Shown here: positions 8,041 through 16,011 of the stretch, piece after piece
How positions within the stretch are numbered: position 1 is the first letter of the stretch
How the letters are laid out: each line of letters starts with the position of its first letter
Origin: Asaia bogorensis
GTDB lineage: Bacteria > Pseudomonadota > Alphaproteobacteria > Acetobacterales > Acetobacteraceae
Length of the DNA: 37,190 nt
Assembly (NCBI GenBank): GCA_943333505.2
Contig: CALQTN020000041.1
Span: 1-37,190, forward strand
Direction: 5' to 3'
Program-made: the position numbers and the translations under genes
The notes under the pieces: model-generated
Database searches by the model: none
Seen by the model: only the letters and a program-made list of their open reading frames with translations
Told to the model about the DNA's origin: nothing

Positions 8041-8102
8041 CGGATCGATCCCTTTTTCCTTGGTTGTCGCTACGTCAGACGGGATCAACGCCTTGTGGCG
8101 GC

Positions 8103-8134
8103 TCTATAGATCCCGACACCCTTCATAATGACAA
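8103..8134 (-). promoter_or_regulatory. Candidate sigma-70-like promoter for the exported-protein gene
   Basis: In the 190-bp gap upstream of 8040 the minus strand reads TTGTCA (8134-8129) and, 20 bases on, TATAGA (8108-8103); an alternative ATCTAT has 17-bp spacing. The surrounding DNA is the most AT-rich of this neighbourhood, including a run of seven A on the plus strand. The spacing of the better -10 is long, so this is tentative. Confidence 0.3.
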
Positions 8135-8230
8135 AAAAACGACGAAACTATCCAGCGCTATTTTGTAACAAACAATGTCACGACAGCCTAACGACGCACC
8201 TGTCTCCTAGAAAATTTTCCTCACGGACGC

Positions 8231-9094
8231 TCAGACCAACGCCTTTTTATAGAGCGCAATCAACTCGGCAAAAGCCCGTTCCGCACCCTCAGCATTATAA
8301 ACCATGCCGTCATTGACGCACCATCCGTGCTGACAGCCGTCATAGACCACCACAGTCGCCGGCTTTCCAGCAAAGGCGTCGCGCAGCTTCACTTTGGCTT
8401 CTGGCTCGCGCTGATCATCATTAGCGGCAACCGCAAAGTAATACTGCGCCTTGATTTTCGTGGCCAGCAGATGCGGACTGTCGGCTTGGTCGGTCACCAG
8501 ACCGCCGCCATGGAACGATCCGGCAGCACCGACCCGGTCTGGCGCGGCCGCAGCGGTCAACATCGTGTAGGGCCCGCCCATACAATAGCCGGAGATACCG
8601 ATTTTCGCCTTGGTGTTGACCTGCGGCAGCGTGTCGAGGAACGCGATATAGGTTGCGCCATCGCGGCTCCGTGCCTCAGTGGTCAAGGCCGCGCGCAATT
8701 CCGTCAGCTTGGCGCGATCTTCGGGTTTGGCAAAATCGAACGGACCGGACAGCACCGGGGCCTTGCGGACGCGGAAATAAGGGTTCGGCACCAGCACCGT
8801 GTAACCTTGTGCGGCGAGGCGGCGGCCCATTTCGCGGAATGCCGGCCGCAGGCCGAGCGCATCGGCGAAAATCACCGCACCGGGCCACGGGCCGCTGCCA
8901 GCGGGATGAAACAAGGCGGCATCGCAATTGCCGTCCGCCATCTTCACCATCACGTCGCTCTCAATCACCGCCAGATCGGCCGCGATCGCGCTGGTGGTGA
9001 TGGCAGCGGCACCAACCAACGACAGCGATCCAAACATGCGGCGCGATAATCCAGGCTCTTTGGTCTTGTCGAAAGGTAGGATTTCGTTCGGCAT
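8231..9094 (-). CDS. Dienelactone hydrolase family protein with Tat signal
   Basis: 287 residues, alpha/beta-hydrolase fold. The N-terminus carries SRRMFGSLSLVGAAAITTS (about 17-35), a twin-arginine export signal. The nucleophile is Cys171 in GYCMGG, typical of dienelactone hydrolases rather than Ser esterases. Asp226 (AANDD) and His256 (DGCQHGW) complete the triad. The family opens lactones such as 4-carboxymethylenebut-2-en-4-olide, but many members act on other esters; no aromatic-ring pathway gene is adjacent, so the substrate is unknown. The ATG at 9094 has GGAG eight bases upstream. Periplasmic location is inferred from the signal. Confidence 0.9.
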   Translation of the reverse strand: MPNEILPFDKTKEPGLSRRMFGSLSLVGAAAITTSAIAADLAVIESDVMVKMADGNCDAALFHPAGSGPWPGAVIFADALGLRPAFREMGRRLAAQGYTVLVPNPYFRVRKAPVLSGPFDFAKPEDRAKLTELRAALTTEARSRDGATYIAFLDTLPQVNTKAKIGISGYCMGGPYTMLTAAAAPDRVGAAGSFHGGGLVTDQADSPHLLATKIKAQYYFAVAANDDQREPEAKVKLRDAFAGKPATVVVYDGCQHGWCVNDGMVYNAEGAERAFAELIALYKKALV

Positions 9095-9150
9095 GATGAG
9101 GCTCCCCGCGTTGCTGGATTTACACTTGATGCTCAGACGGCTGGCGGCGC

Positions 9151-9277
9151 CACATTATTCCCGCGAATTGCGCGACACGCCGGCAAAGGCAACACCATCA
9201 GCTTGCAGGCGCGCAATCGGGCGCAGACGCAGGCACGTTCGACCATTTCCGCCACCCCGGCGCATGCGAATAATGTG
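9151..9277. repeat. Pair of 10-bp inverted repeats bounding 127 bp of non-coding DNA
   Basis: CACATTATTC at 9151-9160 and its exact complement GAATAATGTG at 9268-9277 lie between the dienelactone hydrolase start and the GH108 stop. The interval between them has no supportable gene. The arrangement resembles a small non-autonomous element or remnant ends, but no flanking target duplication is evident. Confidence 0.4.
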
Positions 9278-9290
9278 CCGGGATCCTGGG

Positions 9291-9815
9291 TCACACGTAC
9301 GCCAGCAGGCCGACGGCACGGTTGATCCAACCTTGCAGAAAATGAACCTGGGTTGGATTGTTGACCACGATTGCGGCTGTCCGCTTGAAACGCGCGCCGA
9401 CCACCGCCTTGCGGATGTCTGCCACCTTGCCAGCCGCGATTGCGACGTTGAGCGCGGTGATGGTGTCCTTACCAACTTTCCCATCCGGGTTGGCGCCAAC
9501 CGCCGCTTGCAACCAGCGCGCCGCCATGCCGGTGCCGTAAAGCACGCCGCAATCGACCAGGATCATCCGCAACTTGTCATCGGTAACGGCAATGAAGTTC
9601 GGCGCGGTCAGATACTGCGCGATATAAATCGCAATAGCGTCTGATTGGGGCATCGCCTCCACCTCGGCCGGCGTCGCGTTGCGGCCGAGCTTCAGAAAGG
9701 CGCCGTAGTCAGCCGCGGTGATGCCGAAATTCGTCGCGCCACCGGCATCGGCTGGATCGTTGGTGTAACCACCCTCGAATTTCAGGACTTGCTGGATAAT
9801 TTCGTCGTTGGTCAT
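9291..9815 (-). CDS. Glycoside hydrolase family 108 protein (N-acetylmuramidase type)
   Basis: 174 residues. The N-terminal catalytic domain has KFEGGYTNDPADAGGATNFG, the family signature, with Glu14 as expected catalytic acid. The C-terminal half (about 90-170, DCGVLYGTGMAARWLQAAVG and PDGKVGKDTITALN) matches the associated peptidoglycan-binding domain. The family cleaves the glycan of peptidoglycan and is found both in phage endolysins and as chromosomal secretion-linked muramidases. No signal peptide is seen and no holin or other phage gene adjoins it, so a prophage origin is not supported here. The secretin lipoprotein lies about 2 kb downstream on the same strand; a functional link is possible but unproven. 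Confidence 0.88.
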   Translation of the reverse strand: MTNDEIIQQVLKFEGGYTNDPADAGGATNFGITAADYGAFLKLGRNATPAEVEAMPQSDAIAIYIAQYLTAPNFIAVTDDKLRMILVDCGVLYGTGMAARWLQAAVGANPDGKVGKDTITALNVAIAAGKVADIRKAVVGARFKRTAAIVVNNPTQVHFLQGWINRAVGLLAYV

Positions 9816-9893
9816 GGTGGCCCCCGGGTCGTTGCGGCTATGCGCGCAATTGGGTCACATCCGCAGGCTCAATTACCAGAAAAATCTGTCACA

Positions 9894-10739
9894 TCACGCG
9901 ATTGTGGCTTCAACCTTGGTTCGCAGCTCGACGCTCACCTCGGGCATCACGCCCCACCAGGCCTGGAAAGCCGGTCGCGCCTGGTGCAGCAACATGCCAA
10001 GCCCGCCAACCACCGGATTGCCGCGTGCGGCGGCTGCGCGCAGCAGATCTGGCAGCAGGGGATTGTAGACAATATCGCAGACCAAGGCAGCTTGCGGCAA
10101 TGCGTCAAGCGTCAGATCGAGGCGCGGTTGACCCGTCATGCCCTGGTTGGTGGTGTTGACCAGCAACCCGGCACCGGCAAGGGCTTCGGCTCGCATCGAC
10201 CAATCATGCACCACAACCGTTGCACCAAACTCCGTGGCCAACTGGTCCGCCCGGGCGCGGGTGCGGTTCAGCAGGCGTATTTCGAGCGCGCCCTGTTCAA
10301 GCAGGCTGACCACCACGCTGCGCGCGCCGCCACCGGCCCCGAGCACAACCGCCGGCCCAGCATCGGCACACCAATCGGGCTTGGCCTCGCGCAGGCTCGC
10401 AATGAAGCCGAAGCCGTCCTTGTTGTATCCGGATAGGGAGCCATCGGGTTCCACCACTACAAGATTGACCGCGCCCATGCGTTGCGCGGTGGCATCAAGA
10501 CGATCAACAATCCGCGCGGTTGCTTCCTTATGCGGAATGGTCACGTTGCAGCCGGCAAAGCCCAAGGCTGGCAGCCCACGCAGCGCCTGCTCGAGCCGTT
10601 CGGCCGTGACGTTCAGCAGCACGTAGTCGCCAGCAATGTCGTGCTCGGCCAGCCAATGCCGGTGGATCATCGGGGAACGTGACTGGAACACCGGGTTTCC
10701 GACCAGGCCGGCCAGGCGATAGGTTTTCGGGTCGGCCAT
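9894..10739 (-). CDS. aroE: Shikimate dehydrogenase
   Basis: 281 residues; catalyses NADPH-dependent reduction of 3-dehydroshikimate to shikimate in aromatic amino acid synthesis, in the cytosol. The substrate-binding domain has GLVGNPVFQSRSPMIHRHW and NVTIPHKEA with catalytic Lys71. The nucleotide fold carries VVLGAGGGARSVV, and NKDGFGF holds the conserved Asp region. The N-terminus has two consecutive ATG codons (10742 and 10739); AGGAG lies two bases before the first and five before the second, so I take 10739. It is divergent from the cupin gene with about 80 bp between. Confidence 0.95.
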   Translation of the reverse strand: MADPKTYRLAGLVGNPVFQSRSPMIHRHWLAEHDIAGDYVLLNVTAERLEQALRGLPALGFAGCNVTIPHKEATARIVDRLDATAQRMGAVNLVVVEPDGSLSGYNKDGFGFIASLREAKPDWCADAGPAVVLGAGGGARSVVVSLLEQGALEIRLLNRTRARADQLATEFGATVVVHDWSMRAEALAGAGLLVNTTNQGMTGQPRLDLTLDALPQAALVCDIVYNPLLPDLLRAAAARGNPVVGGLGMLLHQARPAFQAWWGVMPEVSVELRTKVEATIA

Positions 10740-10822
10740 CATGTCTCCTGGCTTTGAATAATCCGTCGGGCGGCGTTAAGATCATGCCACACCAAGCCAC
10801 GCAACATGAAGGGCAAAGCCAC

Positions 10823-11338
10823 ATGGCCATTACCGTCGAAGCTTTCGGCCGTCAGGTCCACGACATCATTGCCGCCGATTCCGGCCCGGAAGGTCGCAAG
10901 AAAATCTGCGCTCTGGTCCAGACCGTGCTCAATGACCGTGATTTCATCGCGGCCAATGTCCGCCCCGACGGCCCGGAACGGCATTTGCTGTATCAAGACC
11001 CGGAATACGGATTTTGCATCCTCGCGCATTCCTATCATGGCGCGAAGGAGAGCCCGCCGCATGATCACGGCCCGACCTGGGCGATCTACGGCCAGGCGAC
11101 CGGTGAAACGGTGATGACCGACTGGGCGCTGGTCAGCGCACCGACCGATAGCCAGCCCGGCACGGTTCGGCACGTGCGCGACTACACGCTGACCCCTGGG
11201 ATGGCCTATGTTTATGAACCCGGCGAACTGCATTCGCCGCGCCGTGATACCAGCACAACACTGATCCGGATGGAGGGTCTCGACGTGTCGAAAATCCGCC
11301 GGGCGCCGTTTATTTCAATCGCAACGCCGGCCGCGTGA
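10823..11338 (+). CDS. Cupin protein of the cysteine dioxygenase type
   Basis: 171 residues from the ATG at 10823 (AGGG upstream); earlier ATGs at 10784 and 10806 are less well placed. The first metal motif is PPHDHGPTWAIYGQATGE (His80, His82), the second is YEPGELHSPRR with the third His. This is the cysteine dioxygenase/3-mercaptopropionate dioxygenase-like arrangement, which uses Fe(II) and O2 on thiol substrates. The canonical cupin Glu after HxH is absent, as is common in thiol dioxygenases. The true substrate is not determined by sequence. It is convergent with the ACT-domain gene, with a 42-bp palindromic repeat between them. Confidence 0.82.
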   Translation: MAITVEAFGRQVHDIIAADSGPEGRKKICALVQTVLNDRDFIAANVRPDGPERHLLYQDPEYGFCILAHSYHGAKESPPHDHGPTWAIYGQATGETVMTDWALVSAPTDSQPGTVRHVRDYTLTPGMAYVYEPGELHSPRRDTSTTLIRMEGLDVSKIRRAPFISIATPAA

Positions 11339-11354
11339 TACGCACGGGCGGCAT

Positions 11355-11396
11355 TAGAGCGTGATGACCGCTGATAGGCGCGGTCATCACGCTTTA
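11355..11396. repeat. Dispersed palindromic repeat, copy 2 (42-bp short form)
   Basis: TAGAGCGTGATGACCGC, loop tgataggc, then GCGGTCATCACGCTTTA: 17-bp arms with one mismatch near the end. It lies between convergent genes. Its right end read on the minus strand is TAA, and this is the stop codon of the ACT-domain gene. Only the first module of the 105-bp repeat is present. It is a plausible bidirectional transcription stop. Confidence 0.92.
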
Positions 11397-11690
11397 AGCC
11401 GCCCGTCGCACCGACCCGGTGATTTCCTGTCGGCAGACCACGGCGTGGACACCGACGGTCTGTTCGAGGTTGCCGCGCACGAGATGGACCATCTCGGCCG
11501 GCATCCGTGCCATGCCGATCTCGATCCGCACCGCTTCACCGTCGCGACGATAATCGAACGCATCCGGCGTCAGGTCACGTCGGGCAAATGGTTGCAGAAG
11601 GCGTGGCAACAGGCCAGGATCTACGTCCGCAGTGACGGTGAAACGAACAGCCGCGAACTGACCCACAAGGGCCCAGGGTTGCAAAGACAT
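11394..11690 (-). CDS. ACT-domain protein, possibly a regulatory subunit
   Basis: 98 residues. The segment VRFTVTADVDPGLLPRLLQP followed by RIEIGMARMPAEMVHLVRGN reads as one beta-alpha-beta-beta-alpha-beta ACT unit, similar in style to the small subunits of acetolactate synthase (IlvM/IlvN-like). No catalytic subunit adjoins it, so the partner and ligand are unknown; ACT domains commonly bind amino acids. The ATG at 11690 has only a weak GGAA upstream. A 12-bp palindrome lies seven bases before the start. The TAA stop is the terminal triplet of the repeat at 11355-11396. Confidence 0.62.
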   Translation of the reverse strand: MSLQPWALVGQFAAVRFTVTADVDPGLLPRLLQPFARRDLTPDAFDYRRDGEAVRIEIGMARMPAEMVHLVRGNLEQTVGVHAVVCRQEITGSVRRAA

Positions 11691-11696
11691 AGGGAA

Positions 11697-11708
11697 TGTT
11701 CCGGAACA
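11697..11708. promoter_or_regulatory. Candidate operator palindrome upstream of the ACT-domain gene
   Basis: TGTTCCGGAACA is a perfect 12-bp palindrome centred about 12 bases upstream of the ACT-domain ATG. Its position would allow repressor binding over the translation or transcription start. No second copy was noticed in the window. Confidence 0.3.
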
Positions 11709-11815
11709 GAATTCAGGCGAAAAATCATGCGAAATCGCAGTTGCCTAGGCAACCGAGGTGGTAATTCGCATTCGCGGGCTGAGTGTCTGAAACGTCATCC
11801 GGGCAGCCTAATCGA

Positions 11816-12892
11816 TCATTTGCCCAAAGGCCAAGAGATTTCCGGCAACCGCAGCAGAGGTATGCGCCCAACGGCGAAGCTGCGTTCACGGATAGCGAAC
11901 GGCACTTCAACGCTGTTGGGGCCGGTCGCATCGGACGGACGGGCAAGCAGGCTGAGTACCGCACCAAGCGCCTGGGCCGGGCGAGCCGGCAATTTGCCGG
12001 TCGAGACCAGCGCATCCAGCAGCGCCGCATAGCCACCGAGCTGAAGCTTGCCGATCAAGTCGAGCTGCAACTTCGCGTCCAACGCAACCTTGGCCTGGCC
12101 GATGAACTTTACCGTGTCCCAGTCCACCTGGGCGTGCGAAATCTCAAGCCGCCCGTTGCTGTCGCGCCAGGCCACAAGACCCTGCGCAGTCAATTGGGTC
12201 GGCATGCCCGTCGGCAAAGCCAGATCGAGCATCATCCGGCGAATAGTGCCACCGAGCGGCAGGGTCGCGGCAGATGGCAGACCGATGCCCTGCGCATCGA
12301 CTTTCAGGCCAGTGCCGACCCTGTCCAAGGCAACCCGCAAGCTCGCGATCGTCAGCGCAGATCCGGCGGCACCATCGGTCACGAGACCGTCGATTTCGAG
12401 ATCCACCGCATCAGGTGCTGCAAGGTTGACAACCGCCTCAACGCGAGCGGCGGTGAAGTGTGACGCTGTCGCGCCGGCGAGGTTCAAGGTTTGCCGGCCC
12501 TCGGCTGCCATGAGGATAGTGGTCGGCTTGATCAGGCCGATGCGTATGATCAGGCGCTCGGTTTCCCAGGCCACCAGCGGTCCGGCCGCGCGCAGTCCTG
12601 GCACCGTTACCTCCGCGACCCATGGGTAGCCTGACCGCACCGGCGCATCGGCAAAGGTTGACCAGCCCTGCCGCGCCAGATTGCGTAATTCCAACGTGAG
12701 CTGGGCCGTGATCTGGGCGCAGGCAAGATACCAGAGAACCGCGTGGCCGCCGATCAGTCCAGCCGGCAAACCAAGCAGCAACACCGCCCAGAGCAGCGGC
12801 CGGCGCCACCAGCGTGGACGCGGCGGCGCATCTGTCCCCAGGGCTTTTGCACGAGGGTTCGCTTTGCCGCTAGGATGATTTTCTTTAGACAT
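11816..12892 (-). CDS. DUF2125 family membrane-anchored protein
   Basis: 358 residues. A basic, proline-rich cytosolic N-terminus (1-30) is followed by one membrane helix (about 31-56, RRPLLWAVLLLGLPAGLIGG). A long, beta-rich periplasmic part includes the family-typical RSGYPWVAEVTVPGL and WETERLIIRIGL. DUF2125 proteins are alphaproteobacterial, of unknown function. The gene starts 24 bp after the plsC stop and is probably the last gene of the ftsE-ftsX-ydcF-plsC operon, which suggests an envelope role. Confidence 0.85.
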   Translation of the reverse strand: MSKENHPSGKANPRAKALGTDAPPRPRWWRRPLLWAVLLLGLPAGLIGGHAVLWYLACAQITAQLTLELRNLARQGWSTFADAPVRSGYPWVAEVTVPGLRAAGPLVAWETERLIIRIGLIKPTTILMAAEGRQTLNLAGATASHFTAARVEAVVNLAAPDAVDLEIDGLVTDGAAGSALTIASLRVALDRVGTGLKVDAQGIGLPSAATLPLGGTIRRMMLDLALPTGMPTQLTAQGLVAWRDSNGRLEISHAQVDWDTVKFIGQAKVALDAKLQLDLIGKLQLGGYAALLDALVSTGKLPARPAQALGAVLSLLARPSDATGPNSVEVPFAIRERSFAVGRIPLLRLPEISWPLGK

Positions 12893-12916
12893 ATCAGTGT
12901 TTTTCGCTGCTAAATT

Positions 12917-13675
12917 CTAAGATTGCTGGAAGCCGACGGCGGAGCGTTCCACAGAGTTATCCACAGACCCGGTCACACCACGACGATATTCCTCGGCGAG
13001 CCGGTTCAGCAATTCCTGCCGCCGCAGCCCCGCCGGCAAAGCAGGCCGGATGGCAACGGTGATGGTGCCGGGGAAGCGACGAAATCCGCGACGCCCCCAG
13101 TGCTCGCCCGAATTTGTCACCACGGGAATGACCGGAACGCCGGTGTGGCTGGCAATTCCGGCGACCCCCGGGTGCAGCACCCCGACCGAGCCAGGTGCGA
13201 CCCTGGTGCCCTCCGGGAAAATCACAATCGTGCGCCCTTCTGCCACCACCCGCGCGGCGCCGGCCAGCAACGCCCGGATGGCATTGGCGCCGGCGAAGCG
13301 GTCGACGATAATCATGCCGGTGGTCACGCAAATCTGCCCATAGAGCGGGATGCGCTGCAGATCCTGCTTCAACACATAGGCGACGCGGTCCAGCAGCTTC
13401 ATCCAGATAATAGTATCAAACGCCGACTGATGGTTGGACGCGATCAAGGCCGGACCGTCAGTGGGCAGGTTCTCCCATCCCGTTATCACAATCCTGATGC
13501 CGCAGATTGGCCCAAGTCCACCCAGGGTTAGCCTTGCCCACAGGCGCGCGACTGCAAAAACCGACGGTCGCGCCATGCTCTGCGGCAACACCATCAACGG
13601 CGCGCAAGCCAGAACCAACACCACGCTCACGCTGTAAAACCAGAGCTGATAGATCGCCGAGCGCAGCCAGATCAT
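12917..13675 (-). CDS. plsC: 1-acyl-sn-glycerol-3-phosphate acyltransferase (PlsC-type)
   Basis: 252 residues. It transfers an acyl chain to lysophosphatidic acid at the inner membrane in phospholipid synthesis. An N-terminal membrane helix (about 10-30) precedes the acyltransferase domain with the HX4D catalytic motif in SNHQSAFDTIIW (His82, Asp87) and the substrate-binding FPEGTR. The ATGA at 13675 overlaps the stop of the ydcF-like gene by four bases, indicating translational coupling. Another lysophospholipid acyltransferase specificity remains possible. Confidence 0.9.
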   Translation of the reverse strand: MIWLRSAIYQLWFYSVSVVLVLACAPLMVLPQSMARPSVFAVARLWARLTLGGLGPICGIRIVITGWENLPTDGPALIASNHQSAFDTIIWMKLLDRVAYVLKQDLQRIPLYGQICVTTGMIIVDRFAGANAIRALLAGAARVVAEGRTIVIFPEGTRVAPGSVGVLHPGVAGIASHTGVPVIPVVTNSGEHWGRRGFRRFPGTITVAIRPALPAGLRRQELLNRLAEEYRRGVTGSVDNSVERSAVGFQQS

Positions 13676-14328
13676 CCCGTACCCTTCACATCACCCGGAT
13701 CATCCCGGTCGGCCAGCCAACCGAGGCGACATAGCACGGCGAGATATTTGTTGAACTCGCCAACATAGAGCCGCCATCCAACCACGTCGCGTGGCCACGG
13801 ATTGGCGACCGCGGCGGGGATTAGCACGGCATCCGGCATAGCGCGCGCAAATTCCAGCAGCGCGCGTGGCAGGTGGTAGGATGATGTGACCACAACAAGC
13901 GCCATGAAGCCACGCTGGCGCGCCCAGGCGGCTGCTTCCCGCGCATTGCCACTTGTCGTGTGGGCGAGGCGGCCGAGGGTTATGCGACTGGCAAGGGCCG
14001 GATCAAGCCCCGCCCGACGCGTGAGTTCGCCAAAGCCGACCGCTGGACCGACCCCGGAAATCAACAGGCGGCTGGTCGGGTTTGCACTCAACAGGCGCAA
14101 CCCTGCCTCGATCCGGCCGGGCGCGCCGGTCAGCACGACAATCGCATCAGCGCTGGAAGGGAGGGGCGATGCACGGTGGGTGATCACCCCGAACGCTGCG
14201 AAGCCGACCAGCCAGAGCAGCATCGCGCCCAACACTAGGCGCAGGCCCAAAATTGCCCAGGCTTTCCCCGACCAGGCTTTCCCCGCCCAGGCTTTCCCCG
14301 CCCATGCTTTCCCCGCCCACGCTTTCAT
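13672..14328 (-). CDS. YdcF family (DUF218) membrane protein
   Basis: 218 residues. The ATG at 14328 overlaps the ftsX stop as ATGA, and the stop overlaps the plsC start as ATGA, so it is tightly coupled on both sides. The N-terminus carries four to five copies of the pentapeptide KAWAG, then one membrane helix (about 25-50). The DUF218 domain follows: ADAIVVLTGAPGRIEAGLRL, LLISGVGP, the TSGNAREAAAWARQRG box and VVTSSYHLPRAL. In E. coli the related SanA/ElyC-type proteins affect envelope integrity; the exact role is unknown. The pentapeptide repeat is not a family feature. Confidence 0.87.
   Translation of the reverse strand: MKAWAGKAWAGKAWAGKAWSGKAWAILGLRLVLGAMLLWLVGFAAFGVITHRASPLPSSADAIVVLTGAPGRIEAGLRLLSANPTSRLLISGVGPAVGFGELTRRAGLDPALASRITLGRLAHTTSGNAREAAAWARQRGFMALVVVTSSYHLPRALLEFARAMPDAVLIPAAVANPWPRDVVGWRLYVGEFNKYLAVLCRLGWLADRDDPGDVKGTG
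14261..14320 (-). repeat. 15-bp tandem repeat encoding KAWAG units
   Basis: Four consecutive 15-bp units, plus-strand consensus gctttccccgcccag, differing at one or two bases, with a partial unit at 14321. They lie in frame at the very start of the ydcF-like gene, directly after the overlap with ftsX. Because the unit is a multiple of three, copy-number change would keep the frame. Confidence 0.9.
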
Positions 14329-15206
14329 CGCAGCTGCCGCAGCCATCGCCGCAAGCTTGCGCGTGCAACCAGCCAATAGATGCTGGCCGCAATGAAAGGA
14401 ACGCCAACGATCGCGGTCCAAAGCCCGATCGGCCAGTCCGTGATGCCAGGGCGGCCGATACGAACAAGCTCCTGCCACGGCGCCGATAGGTCTGGCCAGC
14501 TCGCACCGCCAGCCAACGGCGCGGTCAAGCCCTCCAAGCCGACCAGCAGACCGATTGCGGCAACCGACCCAACCGCGCCGGCCAACAAGGCTCGGCCAAA
14601 CCCGCCCTGGCCAACACGGGCCAGAATGATGTGATCGGCAGCACCCAGGGCGTGCAGTAATCCACCAGCCGTGCTCCGTCGTCCGGTCGCCGAGATCGCG
14701 ATCACCCAGACCGCCAACACACAAATTGCGAGCGCGATCGTCAGGCCGGCCAACCGGATACGCGCCGCCGCGACCAAAATCGGGTTGTGCCAATGCGCCG
14801 GCGCCTCAACGATTGTCCCGGGCGCGATCTCAGCAAGGTGGCGTGCAAGTGCCGCGAGGTCCGCGGGCGGCCTGGCGTGTTGCAGGGCGAACACCGCCGG
14901 CAAGGGCAGGGACACATTGTCGCCGCCACGCCCGAGCCACGGACGCAGCAAATCGGCGAGCTCGCCCTCTGACAGGGCTTCGAAAGACGCGATCCCCGGG
15001 GTTGCGCGCAGTATGGCCGCCACCTGGGCCTGTCGGGTCCGGCCATCCTTGCCGACAAGGCCAGGCTGCGGCACCAGGACAGTCACCCGCGCCGCCGCCA
15101 GCCAGTGTGCGGCGAGGGCTGCTGCGCCGAATGCCCCGCCAATCGCGGTCACCAGTACGGCGCACATGGCAGCAATCAGCGTGATCGATGGGCCTGCCCT
15201 AGCCAT
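14325..15206 (-). CDS. ftsX: FtsX-like cell division permease
   Basis: 293 residues from the ATG at 15206; an upstream TTG at 15227 would add seven residues. One N-terminal membrane helix (ITLIAAMCAVLVTAIGGAFG), an extracytoplasmic domain (about 45-150) and three further helices give the FtsX topology. With FtsE it forms an ABC-type complex at the divisome that normally activates peptidoglycan hydrolases. The start overlaps the ftsE stop by eight bases and the stop overlaps the ydcF-like start by four. The partner FtsE looks ATPase-defective, so how this FtsX is driven is unclear. Confidence 0.85.
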   Translation of the reverse strand: MARAGPSITLIAAMCAVLVTAIGGAFGAAALAAHWLAAARVTVLVPQPGLVGKDGRTRQAQVAAILRATPGIASFEALSEGELADLLRPWLGRGGDNVSLPLPAVFALQHARPPADLAALARHLAEIAPGTIVEAPAHWHNPILVAAARIRLAGLTIALAICVLAVWVIAISATGRRSTAGGLLHALGAADHIILARVGQGGFGRALLAGAVGSVAAIGLLVGLEGLTAPLAGGASWPDLSAPWQELVRIGRPGITDWPIGLWTAIVGVPFIAASIYWLVARASLRRWLRQLR

Positions 15207-15879
15207 GATCCACCCGTCGCCCCTCAACCAGCCGGATCACCGGCGCCTGGTTCCAAGCCAGCAGGCGTGGATCGTTGGTGGCAATCACCGTTGTCGCGCC
15301 GAGCAGATGCATTTCCCAGATCAGCCGCATCACCTGTTCCGCCCGCTCGGCATCGAGCCCGTCGGTTGGCCCGTCGGCCAGCAGCAACGTTGGCTGGGCA
15401 ATCACGGCGCGCGCAACCTCCACCAGCCGCCGATCCCCCGGTGACAGCAGGTGCGCGGGCCAGGTTAATTTTTGCGCCAACCCGAGCCAGTCCAGCAATT
15501 CTCCAACATCGGCACGGGTCTGCGTATCCGGGCGTGCCGCAGAGCCGCCGGCCAACAACAGCGGCAGCGCGACGTTGTCAAACACGGTTTCCGCCTCGAG
15601 CAGGCGCGATGGTCCGAACACCCGCCCAGTGCGCCGCCGCAAAGCCAAACGTCCCGCGCGATCCAGGGTCGCCAGATCCGCGTCCAGCACCACCGCGCGG
15701 CCGCTGGTGGGCGCGATCGCGAGATGCAGCACGTCGAGCAATGTGGTTTTTCCGGCCCCAGCTGGACCGGTCACAACAGCAATGCCGCCCGGCGGCAACA
15801 CCAGATCAAGCCCATCCAGCGCCAACGCGCCGGAAGGATCGGGTCCGTAGCGCAAGCCGATGTTTTCGAGCCTGATCAT
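15199..15879 (-). CDS. ftsE: FtsE-like ATP-binding protein with degenerate catalytic motifs
   Basis: 226 residues from the ATG at 15879 (AGGCGG upstream); the start MIRLENIGLRYG and the length match FtsE. Walker A is intact: GPAGAGKTT (38-46). Other motifs are changed. The Q-loop Gln is Gly89 (VFGPSRLL). The signature LSGGEQQ is LSPGDRR (145-151). The Walker B Glu is Gly170 (LLLADGPTD). The H-loop His is Asn202 (ATNDPRLL). The protein may bind but hardly hydrolyse ATP, perhaps acting as a scaffold for FtsX. First gene of the operon with ftsX, the ydcF-like gene and plsC; the zinc-ribbon gene is divergent. Confidence 0.85.
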   Translation of the reverse strand: MIRLENIGLRYGPDPSGALALDGLDLVLPPGGIAVVTGPAGAGKTTLLDVLHLAIAPTSGRAVVLDADLATLDRAGRLALRRRTGRVFGPSRLLEAETVFDNVALPLLLAGGSAARPDTQTRADVGELLDWLGLAQKLTWPAHLLSPGDRRLVEVARAVIAQPTLLLADGPTDGLDAERAEQVMRLIWEMHLLGATTVIATNDPRLLAWNQAPVIRLVEGRRVDHG

Positions 15880-16011
15880 GCCGCCTATCTGCCACCTTTG
15901 CCCCTCGCGCCGGAAGAGGAGGTTGTCATTCATCCATGCTTGCGCGCACGATGCGTCAAGTTCAGCAATCGCAGTCAGAGATGATTAATGATTGATCTGG
16001 TAAGGCGAAGC

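Noticed and set aside
9291-9815. GH108 muramidase as evidence for a prophage
   Set aside because: No holin, spanin, tail, terminase or integrase gene adjoins it; the neighbours are ordinary chromosomal genes.
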